Origin: Scytonema hofmannii PCC 7110
Lineage (GTDB): Bacteria; Cyanobacteriota; Cyanobacteriia; Cyanobacteriales; Nostocaceae
Direction: 5' to 3'
DNA: 64,000 bases
Assembly (NCBI RefSeq): GCF_000346485.2
Contig: NZ_KQ976354.1
Coordinates: 3,041,421-3,105,420, forward strand
Part shown: one piece after another, positions 26,166 through 34,828 of the stretch
How the letters are laid out: each line of letters begins with the position of its first letter
Numbering within the stretch: the stretch's first letter is position 1
Made by a program: the position numbers and the translations under genes
Notes under the pieces: generated by a model
What the model was told of the DNA's origin: nothing
The model's input: only the letters and a program-made list of their open reading frames with translations
The model's database searches: none

Positions 26166-28725
26166 GATTTATTAACTCCCTTAAAAGATTAACTCGATTT
26201 TCAGAAATTGCCAGCTTTGGTTTTGTGGACAGCAGTTGCAAGCAGCTTTTAAATTCACATTTAGGTATACCATTCATACAAGGAAGTTTCTCTAAGACTC
26301 TCGCAAGTTTTTCATTAATAAAAATCAACTCACAGTTAGGAAATGCTTCTTGTAAAGCGTTAGCAATTGCTGTTTGCCAAGTTCCCTTAAACAGTAAATT
26401 TTTTTGATGCAATTTTTGCAATTGTAAGTACGTGTAAATATAGCTTTTCCTCTGACAGAGATTGAAGCCAAAAAATAACGGAGTATTTTGCAGATTATTA
26501 AAAATAGGTACTGGATCGCTAATTTGCTCGAGAATTTCCTCTACAAAGCTTTGAGAAACTGTTTGACTGGATAAGTCTGTCCTTAATAGCTCGCTCAGAC
26601 AGTTAAGTATAGATATTGTTTGTTGACTACTAAGAATTCCACAACTAGAAGACAAAGGCGAATCAAAGAATGAGTAAATTAATAACAAATCCTCATTACG
26701 CTCAAGTATATATAATTTTCTAAAAACTTGTTGTATGGCCTGTTCTTTAGCCTGATTTTTAGCCAAAACTAATCGTTGTTCAGGTCGAATCAGCGCAATT
26801 AATTTTTTAAGACTTGAAAGCATTGGTTCTTGTCGAAGTGTTTGTAACTCCATTTTCAAAAACCCTTCACGAACAAGATTTTTTAAAAGTGTTTGTACTT
26901 GAGATTGATTGACAATATTTTTTGGTTGATTTAAAAAGCCAACAAGGTAATTCAAATTATCTACATCGGCATAAAATAAATGTATGGTTATAGATGCCAA
27001 TACAGCACATATTTCATGTTCTTGCCACTTGTAAGAGATTTCATCGGATAGTAAATTAGGTTGCTTATCAAGAATTAGATAAGACTGTTCTGATAATTCG
27101 TGTAGTTTGGGAAAGGCTTGCCAATTAGGTGGAATACCAGGAAGCGATCGCACAATTGCATTAGCTGGGATTAACTCCCATGCACTACCGGAGCTTTTTA
27201 TCCTAAATACCCACTGCTCGAAACTGCAAATACTTTGTTTGTAGGTTGAACTTTGGAAAAAATACGATTTACAAATAGCTTTGCAAAGATTTGATATCTC
27301 TTGATGAGATAGATTATGAGTTTTAGTGAAGTGGTGAAGAGAAGGTAGGAAAAGCTTTAAAGTTCCTTTGGTAGCAAGTAAGTAATTCCATTGAGCTATC
27401 ATCTCATTTTCATTACTAGGAGTGTTTGGAACAACTCCACCATTACGTATATTTTGCAATCCTTCAATATATTTCCTTCCAGAATCAAGAAAGAAATAAC
27501 CATGAAGAAAAATAGTAAAATCGTTATCCCCATCACAATCAACTTGCTCGTAAGCTTCTTGCTCTGCTTCTTGAGGACTAGACGTGTTTTCATCACTTGC
27601 TAAAGGAAGAAAAACCGACCACTGTAAAATTAATCTAGCTTTACATCTATTAATTAAAGATTGTTTAGTAAAAACAACAGCACAGTGAGGAATTGATTTA
27701 TCAGGCTTACTTTCTTCTTCTGCATTTTCATTTATCGAAGACCTTTTAGTCCAAAAAGGAGATTGTTCCAAATCCTTCCAGAAATTATGAGATACTCTCT
27801 CTGGGCGTTGATTGAGTAATGATGCAAAATCATTAGCAGGTAAAATACTTTCTTTGCCTGCAAAATTTATTATCGATGTATTTGTACTGAGACGAACTTT
27901 ACCTTGCAAGTCATGATCGTCAGGTACAATTTCTTCACTCTCCGTAGGATATAGAAAGCGTTCTAAGTCGTATTTGTCATCTAAGCAGATATTGAATTGC
28001 TGTTGTAAAGAACCGCTCTCATTTTCTATCCAGAACTTGATATCTTTAAGATAACGCAGTAATGGTAGTAATTGACCTATTCTTATTTCCATATCCGTAG
28101 GAAAGCTTTCCCTCACTACCCTTGTATCATCATAATAATTAGCAAGAATACAACGTTCGTCTGCCATTCTCTGACGAAGGGGAACCCATAAAAGAAAATA
28201 ATGCAAGCACTCCGATCTAATCAGTTTTTGCTCAATCAAGAAATTTTCTAAATTTTGACGGTCTTGGTATGATAACTCACTCCATCCCGGTCGTTTCGCA
28301 TCTAATCCTTCAGGGGTTGCCCAAGGATTAATAAATTCACTACAGCCTTCTGGAATACTCTCAGAACGAGCAATGTAGAAAAAGGCTTCACAAAAGTGAA
28401 AAATACTTTTCTGCCCCAACCCAAATTTTCCAATCTTTCCTCTATCTTTAGCATTTGCATCAATGCCAAAGCAAGAAATAGCTTCTTGGTCTAATTTGCT
28501 AAATGTACCGTTATTAAGGAAGAATAAAGCAGGCGTTTTGAGCAAGGGATGTTCAACTAAGTCAGTCAGTCCCCTCACAATGCCGAAATCTAAAGTGGTT
28601 GCGGAACCATCATTAGCATTCTGAATAATTTCTTTAATAATAGGAAAACCTTGCTTGTACCTCTCTCTTAAAAGGCTTTTAATAGTATTGACAATTGTTC
28701 CAGGTGGAGTTTTGTAACCTGCCAT
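26158..28725 (-). CDS. Sacsin-type GHKL (HSP90-like) ATPase protein
   Basis: Protein of 855 residues. The N-terminal ATP-binding domain has the sacsin versions of the Bergerat motifs: EIIQNANDG (residues 32-40), PALFFLNNG with following Asp (65-79) and GKIGKFGLGQKSIFHF (96-111). The remaining 650 residues are mostly helical with no recognised domain; the C-terminus (CLQLLSTKPKL) and the start of the next protein (FKELRYLLHG) read like one sacsin chain split in two. Stop and next start overlap in ATGTTTAA. Sacsin-like ATPases occur in several bacterial defence systems. It is the first gene of the operon, and no promoter is obvious upstream. Confidence 0.85.
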   Translation of the reverse strand: MAGYKTPPGTIVNTIKSLLRERYKQGFPIIKEIIQNANDGSATTLDFGIVRGLTDLVEHPLLKTPALFFLNNGTFSKLDQEAISCFGIDANAKDRGKIGKFGLGQKSIFHFCEAFFYIARSESIPEGCSEFINPWATPEGLDAKRPGWSELSYQDRQNLENFLIEQKLIRSECLHYFLLWVPLRQRMADERCILANYYDDTRVVRESFPTDMEIRIGQLLPLLRYLKDIKFWIENESGSLQQQFNICLDDKYDLERFLYPTESEEIVPDDHDLQGKVRLSTNTSIINFAGKESILPANDFASLLNQRPERVSHNFWKDLEQSPFWTKRSSINENAEEESKPDKSIPHCAVVFTKQSLINRCKARLILQWSVFLPLASDENTSSPQEAEQEAYEQVDCDGDNDFTIFLHGYFFLDSGRKYIEGLQNIRNGGVVPNTPSNENEMIAQWNYLLATKGTLKLFLPSLHHFTKTHNLSHQEISNLCKAICKSYFFQSSTYKQSICSFEQWVFRIKSSGSAWELIPANAIVRSLPGIPPNWQAFPKLHELSEQSYLILDKQPNLLSDEISYKWQEHEICAVLASITIHLFYADVDNLNYLVGFLNQPKNIVNQSQVQTLLKNLVREGFLKMELQTLRQEPMLSSLKKLIALIRPEQRLVLAKNQAKEQAIQQVFRKLYILERNEDLLLIYSFFDSPLSSSCGILSSQQTISILNCLSELLRTDLSSQTVSQSFVEEILEQISDPVPIFNNLQNTPLFFGFNLCQRKSYIYTYLQLQKLHQKNLLFKGTWQTAIANALQEAFPNCELIFINEKLARVLEKLPCMNGIPKCEFKSCLQLLSTKPKLAISENRVNLLRELINHV

Positions 28726-29498
28726 AAGTAATTACTGTTCTTTTGATTGGGTAGATGCTTAATGTAAAACTAATCTAAACGTTGTTTTTTGATATCCATT
28801 TTTTTGAAAAGTCATGACATAAGGTAGCGAGTTATAGCCCTCGCGTTGCATTTCAATAGAGTACACCCCAGATCAACTCTTCCTTTAAAGAGTGCTTGAT
28901 GTACTCAGATGGAGTGTTTCTGTACCTCACTAAGTTGAAATTTGTTGTATATATCAAGCTATATGCTATCCGTAAGAATTTAACAACGTCATCCCTCGGA
29001 ATTTACTAGAGACAAAATAAAGCTTGAATTAGGCATCATAGTAAAAAGAATCTTCATAAAATCTTTACTATTCTCTGTCATATGAGATTTATTCAATCAA
29101 GAACTTTACTTTTTCCTAAGTACAACAGCTTGAAATACAGAAAATTCATTGTTATATCAATACCTTTGCCAATATAGAAGCCTAGACCAATTTTGCCATT
29201 TTTGCCTGGTACAAAAACTTTTGCCATTTTCACCGAAAATTTCCGATCCATGTGTATTCTTGAGGTTAAATGCCAGAATCTCAATGTCTTGCCGTGCAGG
29301 CTATTGAATAAAAATTCCTTCCGGAAAACCTGAGGCTGTTTTTTAAAACTAATGATTTTTGCCTTGGAACAGCAAAACGGGCTTTCATCATTAAAGCACC
29401 ACCACTTTACCCTTCAAAAATGGCGAAGGTATTGTATATATAATACTTATAATAGCCGTGCTATACACATATTGGAAAGTGCGATCGCACTCTCTTAC
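28726..29498. other. Non-coding stretch upstream of the island operon
   Basis: About 770 bases, AT-rich, with no convincing gene. A 63-codon minus-strand frame at 29093-29284 has no recognisable motif or good ribosome site. The promoter of the sacsin-DarT-DarG operon should lie in its left part. A HIP1 octamer occurs at 29482-29489, just before the right direct repeat. Confidence 0.5.
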
Positions 29499-29536
29499 AG
29501 TTTAACAAAAGCCATGAACAGTGCAATTATCTATCC
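29499..29536 (+). repeat. Right 38-bp direct repeat bounding the sacsin-DarT island
   Basis: Same orientation and 35/38 identity to 19423-19460. On the minus strand it keeps only MAFVKL of the small HTH gene before a stop; on the plus strand it starts the intact 100-residue gene. The two copies are thus reciprocally truncated. Confidence 0.8.
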
Positions 29537-29816
29537 CAGTTACTACCGAATTGTTAGATGTGAAAACGGTAGGTGGTTCATTAAAGGAGCAAAACTTTGC
29601 AGTCCTAATCACATTCCCATTGGGATGCAGGATGCAGAGAAATACAACATATCAAGTTATGAGTTATTGATTTCTTTATTTCGCATTAATGGAGGAAGAG
29701 CAGGGTATTATCTAGCTAACTTGCGCGATAAAAAATATTATTACTGTGGTCTCGACTTGGAGGATGCTAGACGCCTGTTACTTTCTCTTGGTATTGGTCG
29801 AGAGGAGCCGCGATGA
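29514..29816 (+). CDS. Conserved cyanobacterial hypothetical protein
   Basis: Protein of 100 residues starting MNSAIIYPSYYRIVRC, with VPIGMQ-like and GYYLANLRDKKYYYCG stretches and ending LLSLGIGREEP. I do not recognise a characterised family. The ATG at 29514 is preferred to upstream starts because the same MNSAI-YP beginning occurs at 19440 in the left repeat, divergent from the small HTH gene. The ancestral arrangement was therefore probably HTH gene and this gene back to back. A perfect 38-base palindrome follows its stop. Confidence 0.7.
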   Translation: MNSAIIYPSYYRIVRCENGRWFIKGAKLCSPNHIPIGMQDAEKYNISSYELLISLFRINGGRAGYYLANLRDKKYYYCGLDLEDARRLLLSLGIGREEPR

Positions 29817-29820
29817 ACTC

Positions 29821-29858
29821 TTACTGATGGTAGAGCGATCGCTCTACCATCAGTAAGT
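29821..29858. terminator. Perfect 38-nt palindrome with HIP1 core
   Basis: Arms CTTACTGATGGTAGA and TCTACCATCAGTAAG flank GCGATCGC, giving an uninterrupted palindrome between convergent genes. It probably ends both transcripts, though there is no long T-run. Confidence 0.6.
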
Positions 29859-29890
29859 TCTATTGATAGTTAAACAAGCTGCTTTCATAT

Positions 29891-30442
29891 TTACCTCAAC
29901 AACTGCATAATTCTTTGTAATTCTTCACGAGCTACTTGAAGTGATAATGGTGTCTTTTCATCTAAATTTAAATAATACTGATTTACCCAGTTTTCAACGT
30001 AAGGTTTGCAAGTTGATTCTTCAGAAAATTTTGAATATTCTGCTTCTTCGTCAACACTTTCTCCCTGTAAATAATGTATCCACGTTTCAACATTTCTTTT
30101 AGGTATCAATATACATATTGCTTCATTAAGCTGACGTAATTGTTGAGAGTCTGCTTTCAAAGCATCGTCTAGTTCCTTAAGACGTTCTTGTACAGTTTTG
30201 TTATCTGCATCAATGACTACAACCAATCCAATTGATAAATAGCTTGACTTACTACGGTATGCTTTGACCTCTGTGGAATATCGTTCCCTAACAAACTGTT
30301 CTCCAGACTGACTACCTTTCGGGCAAACCAGAGATCTAATATTTATAGTCGAAAAACCTATGTTATTTAATAAGTAACGAGTGAAAACTTCCTGCTGTCT
30401 GTCCTCACATAAAAGAACAATTTGTACTCTACGCTGGCTCAT
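29891..30442 (-). CDS. TOPRIM/RloB-like partner of the OLD-type ATPase
   Basis: Protein of 183 residues. QIVLLCEDRQQEVFTRYLL at the start (acidic pair at 13-14) and LVVVIDADNKTVQER further on resemble the acidic motifs of TOPRIM-like or DUF4276/RloB-type nuclease domains; KRNVETWIHYLQG is also typical of that group. It is the small partner of the ATPase encoded upstream, with a 14-base overlap from ATG 30442 (a TTG at 30460 is less likely). ATPase plus TOPRIM pairs form defence systems such as OLD, Gabija and PARIS. Assignment to one of these is not possible from sequence alone. Confidence 0.7.
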   Translation of the reverse strand: MSQRRVQIVLLCEDRQQEVFTRYLLNNIGFSTINIRSLVCPKGSQSGEQFVRERYSTEVKAYRSKSSYLSIGLVVVIDADNKTVQERLKELDDALKADSQQLRQLNEAICILIPKRNVETWIHYLQGESVDEEAEYSKFSEESTCKPYVENWVNQYYLNLDEKTPLSLQVAREELQRIMQLLR

Positions 30443-31547
30443 ACAGCCAACCTCGAGCAATAAGTTCTGAAATTGGTAGTCCTGTAGACGCAGCTACTTC
30501 TTGACCAATCTTTTTTACTCTTACTGGAACATTACTTTGACGCTCAAACCAATATCCTATCGGTGATGCTAAAAGATAATTAATCAATTCAGGATGATGG
30601 GAGATGAGTAAAGCCTGCATTTTTTGTTCGCTACACAGGTCGTAGAGTTGGGTGAGCCAAGGTTGAATTTCTGGCAACGCTAAAAAGTTTTCTGGTTCAT
30701 CTATACATAAAGTATAGTCTTCAGATTGAGTGCCATATAAGAGAGTATATAAAGCAATCAAAACTTTTTGTCCGTCGGACAGTTCGTCAAAGCGATAATC
30801 CATTAATTCTTGCTGATAAGAATCTAGAGAAAAACGTAATTTTAAAATTTTATATTCTTCGCTGAATCTCTCAAATTTAAAACTAATAAATCCGTCTAAA
30901 ACTTCTTTTAAAACAATCATTATTTGTGCTATTTTGCCCTGATCTTGTGAAAGATAGCGATACCAGGAAACAAAATTTTCCATGTGTAAACTCAACCGGG
31001 TTTCTTCGCGATCGCTACCATCAACCATTAAATGTGGAATGATTTTGACAATAATGAACCGCTCCATACGTTCTTTAAACCATATTAGCTTCGTGTTATC
31101 ATCTCTTAAAACTAATGAGGATAATATCGACCGAGACCAATCGAACGGATATACTGAACCTACAGAATAATCATCCTGGAAAAGTCGAACTTCGCCCGAC
31201 TCAAACTTTAATAAAGGCTGATTATCATACCATAAGCGTTCATACTTAATACGGATCTTTTCCTGTTTATATTCAAGAGCCAGTTCATATTTATAGTTAC
31301 CCCCATTTCCCAAAATTTCTAATTCAAAAAGCTGAATAGGTATTTTTTGCCAACGAGTACAGTCATGAGATTTGAAAATTTCCTCCACTTTAAAATCACC
31401 ACTTACAAATACTTGTATTTTCTGTAAGACTTCAAAAATAGTAGATTTACCCGTTCCATTTCCACCTAAAAATAGATTGATTGAGTCAAAATTAAGTTCA
31501 AAATTTACCAAGCAACGAAAATTATTAATGTAAAGTCTCTTTAACAT
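30429..31547 (-). CDS. AAA/ABC-type ATPase, OLD/RecF-like
   Basis: Protein of 372 residues with Walker A GGNGTGKST (28-36), signature ELSDGQK, Walker B LCIDEPEN and the LISHHPEL histidine motif, the pattern of SMC/RecF/OLD-like ATPases in which a nearby or fused nuclease is controlled by ATP. ATG 31547 is supported by a GGAGG site six bases upstream; a longer frame from 31571 would begin before that site. It overlaps the TOPRIM-like gene by 14 bases. Likely an accessory defence pair in the interval between coaR and coaT. Confidence 0.82.
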   Translation of the reverse strand: MLKRLYINNFRCLVNFELNFDSINLFLGGNGTGKSTIFEVLQKIQVFVSGDFKVEEIFKSHDCTRWQKIPIQLFELEILGNGGNYKYELALEYKQEKIRIKYERLWYDNQPLLKFESGEVRLFQDDYSVGSVYPFDWSRSILSSLVLRDDNTKLIWFKERMERFIIVKIIPHLMVDGSDREETRLSLHMENFVSWYRYLSQDQGKIAQIMIVLKEVLDGFISFKFERFSEEYKILKLRFSLDSYQQELMDYRFDELSDGQKVLIALYTLLYGTQSEDYTLCIDEPENFLALPEIQPWLTQLYDLCSEQKMQALLISHHPELINYLLASPIGYWFERQSNVPVRVKKIGQEVAASTGLPISELIARGWLYEPA

Positions 31548-31596
31548 TTCATCCTCCATCAGTATTGTCATTTGTTCTCAGTAGGTTGGGTTGAGG

Positions 31597-31644
31597 AACG
31601 AAACCCAACATTTCCTCAAAAACGAAACCCAACATTTCCTCAAA
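31597..31644. repeat. Perfect 24-bp tandem duplication
   Basis: Two identical units beginning AACGAAACCCAACATTTCCT, upstream of the OLD-like ATPase gene. GGTTGGGTT just before it is complementary to AACCCAAC inside the unit, so the transcript could fold. Confidence 0.85.
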
Positions 31645-31700
31645 ATAGAAATATTTATTATATTGTGCTATCTTATTCTATCGATCCCTCGCTATCTAGT

Positions 31701-32321
31701 TTATGGCAGCAAATTTTGCACGGAAACACGACCAATTTCACATCCTGCAATAAATAATGGAATCGTTTCTGTGATTTGGTAGTCGTGGCGCTGCTGATAA
31801 GTTGGTTCTTCCGACAAGTTGACAGGTTCCGTGTAAACCTCTACTTGTTGCTCTATAAGGTTAACTATCCAATAAACAGGAATATTCGCACGAGCGTATA
31901 TACGTTTTTTGAGAGTTCGGTCTCGCTCAAGTGTGGAATCAGAAACTTCAACAACCAAGGCAATATCTTTTGCACCAAGATGTTGGTCAAGGTAATCGCG
32001 AGTGTCACCTCGAACGATAACAACATCGGGTTCTGGCTCACTATTATCTAAAGTAATCGGTTCTTGTGTATCTACATACCATCCATCGGGTACAAGTTTC
32101 TCCAAAATATTCCGAGTCAACTTCGTAGCAACACGGTGTGGTGGATTTTTTGGCATTTTGGGTATGAGCCATCCTTCCAATAATTCTACTGGATCATCTT
32201 CAGTAAGGATGCCCTGACAAATCATTTGATGATACTGTTCAATACTGAAGCGCCAAATAGGCTCAGTCGGTACAGCCGGAATTTGCTGGAAATCTATGGC
32301 TTCGTTTTGAGTCGAGAACAC
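31701..32321 (-). CDS. Uma2 family endonuclease-like protein (DUF820)
   Basis: Protein of 206 residues with the Uma2 pattern: FSIEQYHQMICQGILTEDD, VELLEGWLIPKMPKNPPH, SEPEPDVVIVRG and ALVVEVSDSTLERDR. The last two contain the PD-(D/E)XK-type acidic residues. Uma2 proteins are extremely numerous in filamentous cyanobacteria, are predicted nucleases, and often accompany mobile DNA; their true function is unknown. GTG start at 32321. It lies between the OLD-like pair and the coaT promoter region. Confidence 0.9.
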   Translation of the reverse strand: MFSTQNEAIDFQQIPAVPTEPIWRFSIEQYHQMICQGILTEDDPVELLEGWLIPKMPKNPPHRVATKLTRNILEKLVPDGWYVDTQEPITLDNSEPEPDVVIVRGDTRDYLDQHLGAKDIALVVEVSDSTLERDRTLKKRIYARANIPVYWIVNLIEQQVEVYTEPVNLSEEPTYQQRHDYQITETIPLFIAGCEIGRVSVQNLLP

Positions 32322-32625
32322 AAGTTGTTAACTTGACTGCGTACTTTTGCTCCTTATTATAAGACTTTCCAGAGTACCGTTGCTTTTGATAGTTAAAATC
32401 TAACTTAAATTGTATGCCCTCTCATCTCTTCCCTCTGCGTCCTCTGCGTCTCAGCGGTTAAATAAATTACTTTTGAACCGAAGAGAACACAGAGAGCGCA
32501 GAGAGCGCAGAGAGTGAAGATGAGGAATTGCTCACTCTACGCTCATAAATAATCTTCACAGCACCGAAGGGAGTTTCTCAATCCAAAATCCAAAATCTAA
32601 AATCCAAAATGCTATGATTCCACAG
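32322..32625. repeat. Repeat-rich spacer before coaT
   Basis: Holds a third CTCTGCG-family element (about 32420-32525, CCTCTGCGTCTCAGCGGTTA and CGCAGAGAGCGCAGAGAG tracts) and a partial copy of the 80-bp AAAATCTAAAATC repeat (about 32573-32612). No gene is seen. Confidence 0.7.
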
Positions 32626-32632
32626 ATTGGGA

Positions 32633-32664
32633 TTGACATTGACATTAATGTTAAGGTTTAGCGT
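32633..32664 (+). promoter_or_regulatory. MerR-type promoter/operator of coaT
   Basis: TTGACA (32633-32638) and TAGCGT (32659-32664) are separated by 20 bases, the stretched spacing typical of MerR-regulated promoters. Within the spacer lies the near-perfect palindrome TTGACATTAATGTTAA (32639-32654), the expected position for a MerR dimer such as CoaR. Confidence 0.65.
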
Positions 32665-32676
32665 GAGAGAGTCTAT

Positions 32677-34656
32677 GTGGATTTCACTCTCATGCTTTAC
32701 CCCCAGCGTTTAACCGAACTGACCAGGAAACATACAGATACCCTACCTGCAATCCTTTGCGGAGTCTTGTTATTTTTCGGATGGTTCGCCCTGCATCTCG
32801 GCTTTTTGGGATGGGCGTTGTTGCTGCTACCTGCAGCATATGTCATCGGTGGTTACGAAAGTGCGAAGGAAGGACTGACGACTCTTATTAAAGAAAAGGA
32901 ACTTGATGTCGATTTACTGATGATTGTGGCAGCATTAGGTGCTGCTGCTCTGGGATTATGGCAAAGAGAGTATCACTTAATTATTGATGGAGCCGTCTTA
33001 ATTCTGATCTTTGCCATTAGTGGTGCTTTAGAAAGCTATGCTATGCGACGAACAGAACGAAGCATTAAAAGTTTGATGAAGCTCGCTCAAGATACAGCAA
33101 CTGTTTTGCGTTTTGGCAAAGAAGAAGTGGTTTCCATCAACCAGTTAAAGGTGGGAGATGAAATTATTGTCAAACCAGGAGAGATTGTTCCTACTGACGC
33201 ATTGATAGTTTCTGGCTACAGTACTCTCAATCAAGCAGCTATTACGGGTGAGTCGATACCTATAGAGAAGACGGTGGGAGATGAAGTCTTTGCGGGTACA
33301 CTCAACGGTTATGGTGGGCTGAAACTCCAAGTCCACCAACCACCTGAAAGTAGTTTGATTCAGCGCGTGATTCGTTTGGTAGAACAAGCACAAGACTCAG
33401 CGCCCCCTTCCCAACAATTTGTTGAGGGATTTGAACGGGGATATGCAAGGTTTATTGTCATAGCTGGATTGTTGCTAGCTATTTTGCCACCATTTATCTG
33501 GGGCTGGAATTGGGAAATTACCATTTATCGTGCTCTGACTTTTCTCGTTGTCGCTTCTCCCTGTGCATTGATGGCAGCAATTATGCCTACTTTGCTTTCT
33601 GGAATCGCTAATGGAGCAAGACAAGGTATTTTGTTTAAAAATGGTGCTCAATTAGAAATGATTAGTAAAGTCAGAGCGATCGCTTTTGACAAAACTGGTA
33701 CGCTTACAACGGGACAAGTACAAGTGTCTCAGGTTATGCCTGCTCGTGAATACTCGGAAGCTGATGTCTTAAAAATAGCTGCATCTGTAGAAGCCTATTC
33801 CGAACACCCTATTGGAGAAGCGATTGTACAAGCAGCAAAAGAGTTAGATTGGTTACGTGCAACTGAGGTGAGAGCTATTCCCGGAAAGGGAATCGTGGGG
33901 ATATTGAAGCCCTTATATGGGGCGGGGTTAGAATCTCAAGCGATCGTCGGGAAAGAAAAGTTTATACACCAGTATGTGTCTGACTTACCTAATGAATTGC
34001 AAGAATTAGCTCGCATTTCAGAGCAAGAAGGGAAAACAGTGGTTTGGGTAGCAATGGTTCCTACGATGAGTGTTTCCCCCACTCCCTCCCAACCCAAAAT
34101 TATTGGTGCGATCGCAATTGCAGATGAAGTCAGATCGGAAGCAGCAACAGCAATTTCCCGTTTGAGAAAGCTAGGAGTTGAACAAATCGTCATGTTAACT
34201 GGTGACAACGAAGCGACTGCACGCAGTGTCGCTCGAGCAGTTGGAATTGACCAAATCCATGCAGAATTACTCCCAGAAGATAAACTCCACATTATTCGCC
34301 GTCTTCAACAAGAGTATCAGACAGTGGCAATGGTAGGGGATGGCATCAACGATGCACCAGCTTTAGCTCAAGCATCTGTAGGTATTGCCATGGGGAAAGT
34401 AGGTACAGATGTAGCTTTGGAAACCGCAGATATTGTGTTAATGGCAGATAGGTTAGAGAAGATTGAAGTCGCAATCCGTTTGGGTAAAAGAGCGCAGGCA
34501 ATAGTTCGACAGAATATTGCGATCGCTCTTACGTCCATTGCCTTGCTCTTAGTTGGCAACTTTTTGGGAAGCATCAACTTACCCATTGGCGTGATAGGAC
34601 ATGAAGGTTCTACTGTAATTGTTACCTTAAGTGGTTTACGGTTGCTGAGAAAGTGA
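32677..34656 (+). CDS. coaT: P1B-4 type ATPase, cobalt efflux (CoaT)
   Basis: Inner-membrane metal-pumping ATPase of 659 residues. Motifs: TGES, SPC in the sixth-helix motif (VVASPCALMAAIMP), phosphorylation site DKTGTLT, SEHPIGEAI and GDGINDAPALA. SPC instead of CPC marks the P1B-4 class that includes Synechocystis CoaT, which exports cobalt. No N-terminal heavy-metal-associated domain is present, as expected for the class. The start is GTG 32677; ATG 32692 is possible. The upstream promoter has the elongated spacer expected for CoaR control, and coaR is in the same window at 18140-19261. Zinc export is the alternative. Confidence 0.9.
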   Translation: MDFTLMLYPQRLTELTRKHTDTLPAILCGVLLFFGWFALHLGFLGWALLLLPAAYVIGGYESAKEGLTTLIKEKELDVDLLMIVAALGAAALGLWQREYHLIIDGAVLILIFAISGALESYAMRRTERSIKSLMKLAQDTATVLRFGKEEVVSINQLKVGDEIIVKPGEIVPTDALIVSGYSTLNQAAITGESIPIEKTVGDEVFAGTLNGYGGLKLQVHQPPESSLIQRVIRLVEQAQDSAPPSQQFVEGFERGYARFIVIAGLLLAILPPFIWGWNWEITIYRALTFLVVASPCALMAAIMPTLLSGIANGARQGILFKNGAQLEMISKVRAIAFDKTGTLTTGQVQVSQVMPAREYSEADVLKIAASVEAYSEHPIGEAIVQAAKELDWLRATEVRAIPGKGIVGILKPLYGAGLESQAIVGKEKFIHQYVSDLPNELQELARISEQEGKTVVWVAMVPTMSVSPTPSQPKIIGAIAIADEVRSEAATAISRLRKLGVEQIVMLTGDNEATARSVARAVGIDQIHAELLPEDKLHIIRRLQQEYQTVAMVGDGINDAPALAQASVGIAMGKVGTDVALETADIVLMADRLEKIEVAIRLGKRAQAIVRQNIAIALTSIALLLVGNFLGSINLPIGVIGHEGSTVIVTLSGLRLLRK

Positions 34657-34660
34657 CACC

Positions 34661-34828
34661 ATTTTGGATTTTAGATTTTAGATTTTGGATTGAGAAAATC
34701 ATGTCTAGACTTGATTTCGGCTAACTATCTGTCTGGGATGAAGGATAAAGGATGAAAAAAATTGGACACAAAACTCTCTAGTTTTCTCTGATGTCCACTT
34801 CACACTTCATCCTTCATACTTTATCCTT
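34661..34828. repeat. 80-bp repeat copy 3 and inverted repeat between coaT and rpsU
   Basis: 34661-34726 is an inverted copy of the 80-bp repeat at 15176 (GATTTTGGATTGAG and CATGTCTAGACTTGATTTC). It is followed by an imperfect inverted repeat, GATGAAGGATAAAGGATGAA (about 34737) against TTCATCCTTCATACTTTATC (about 34806), which could end transcription of the convergent coaT and rpsU genes. Confidence 0.65.

Noticed and set aside
29093-29284. 63-codon minus-strand frame upstream of the sacsin operon
   Set aside because: No recognisable motif, no good ribosome site, and it lies in AT-rich non-coding sequence.
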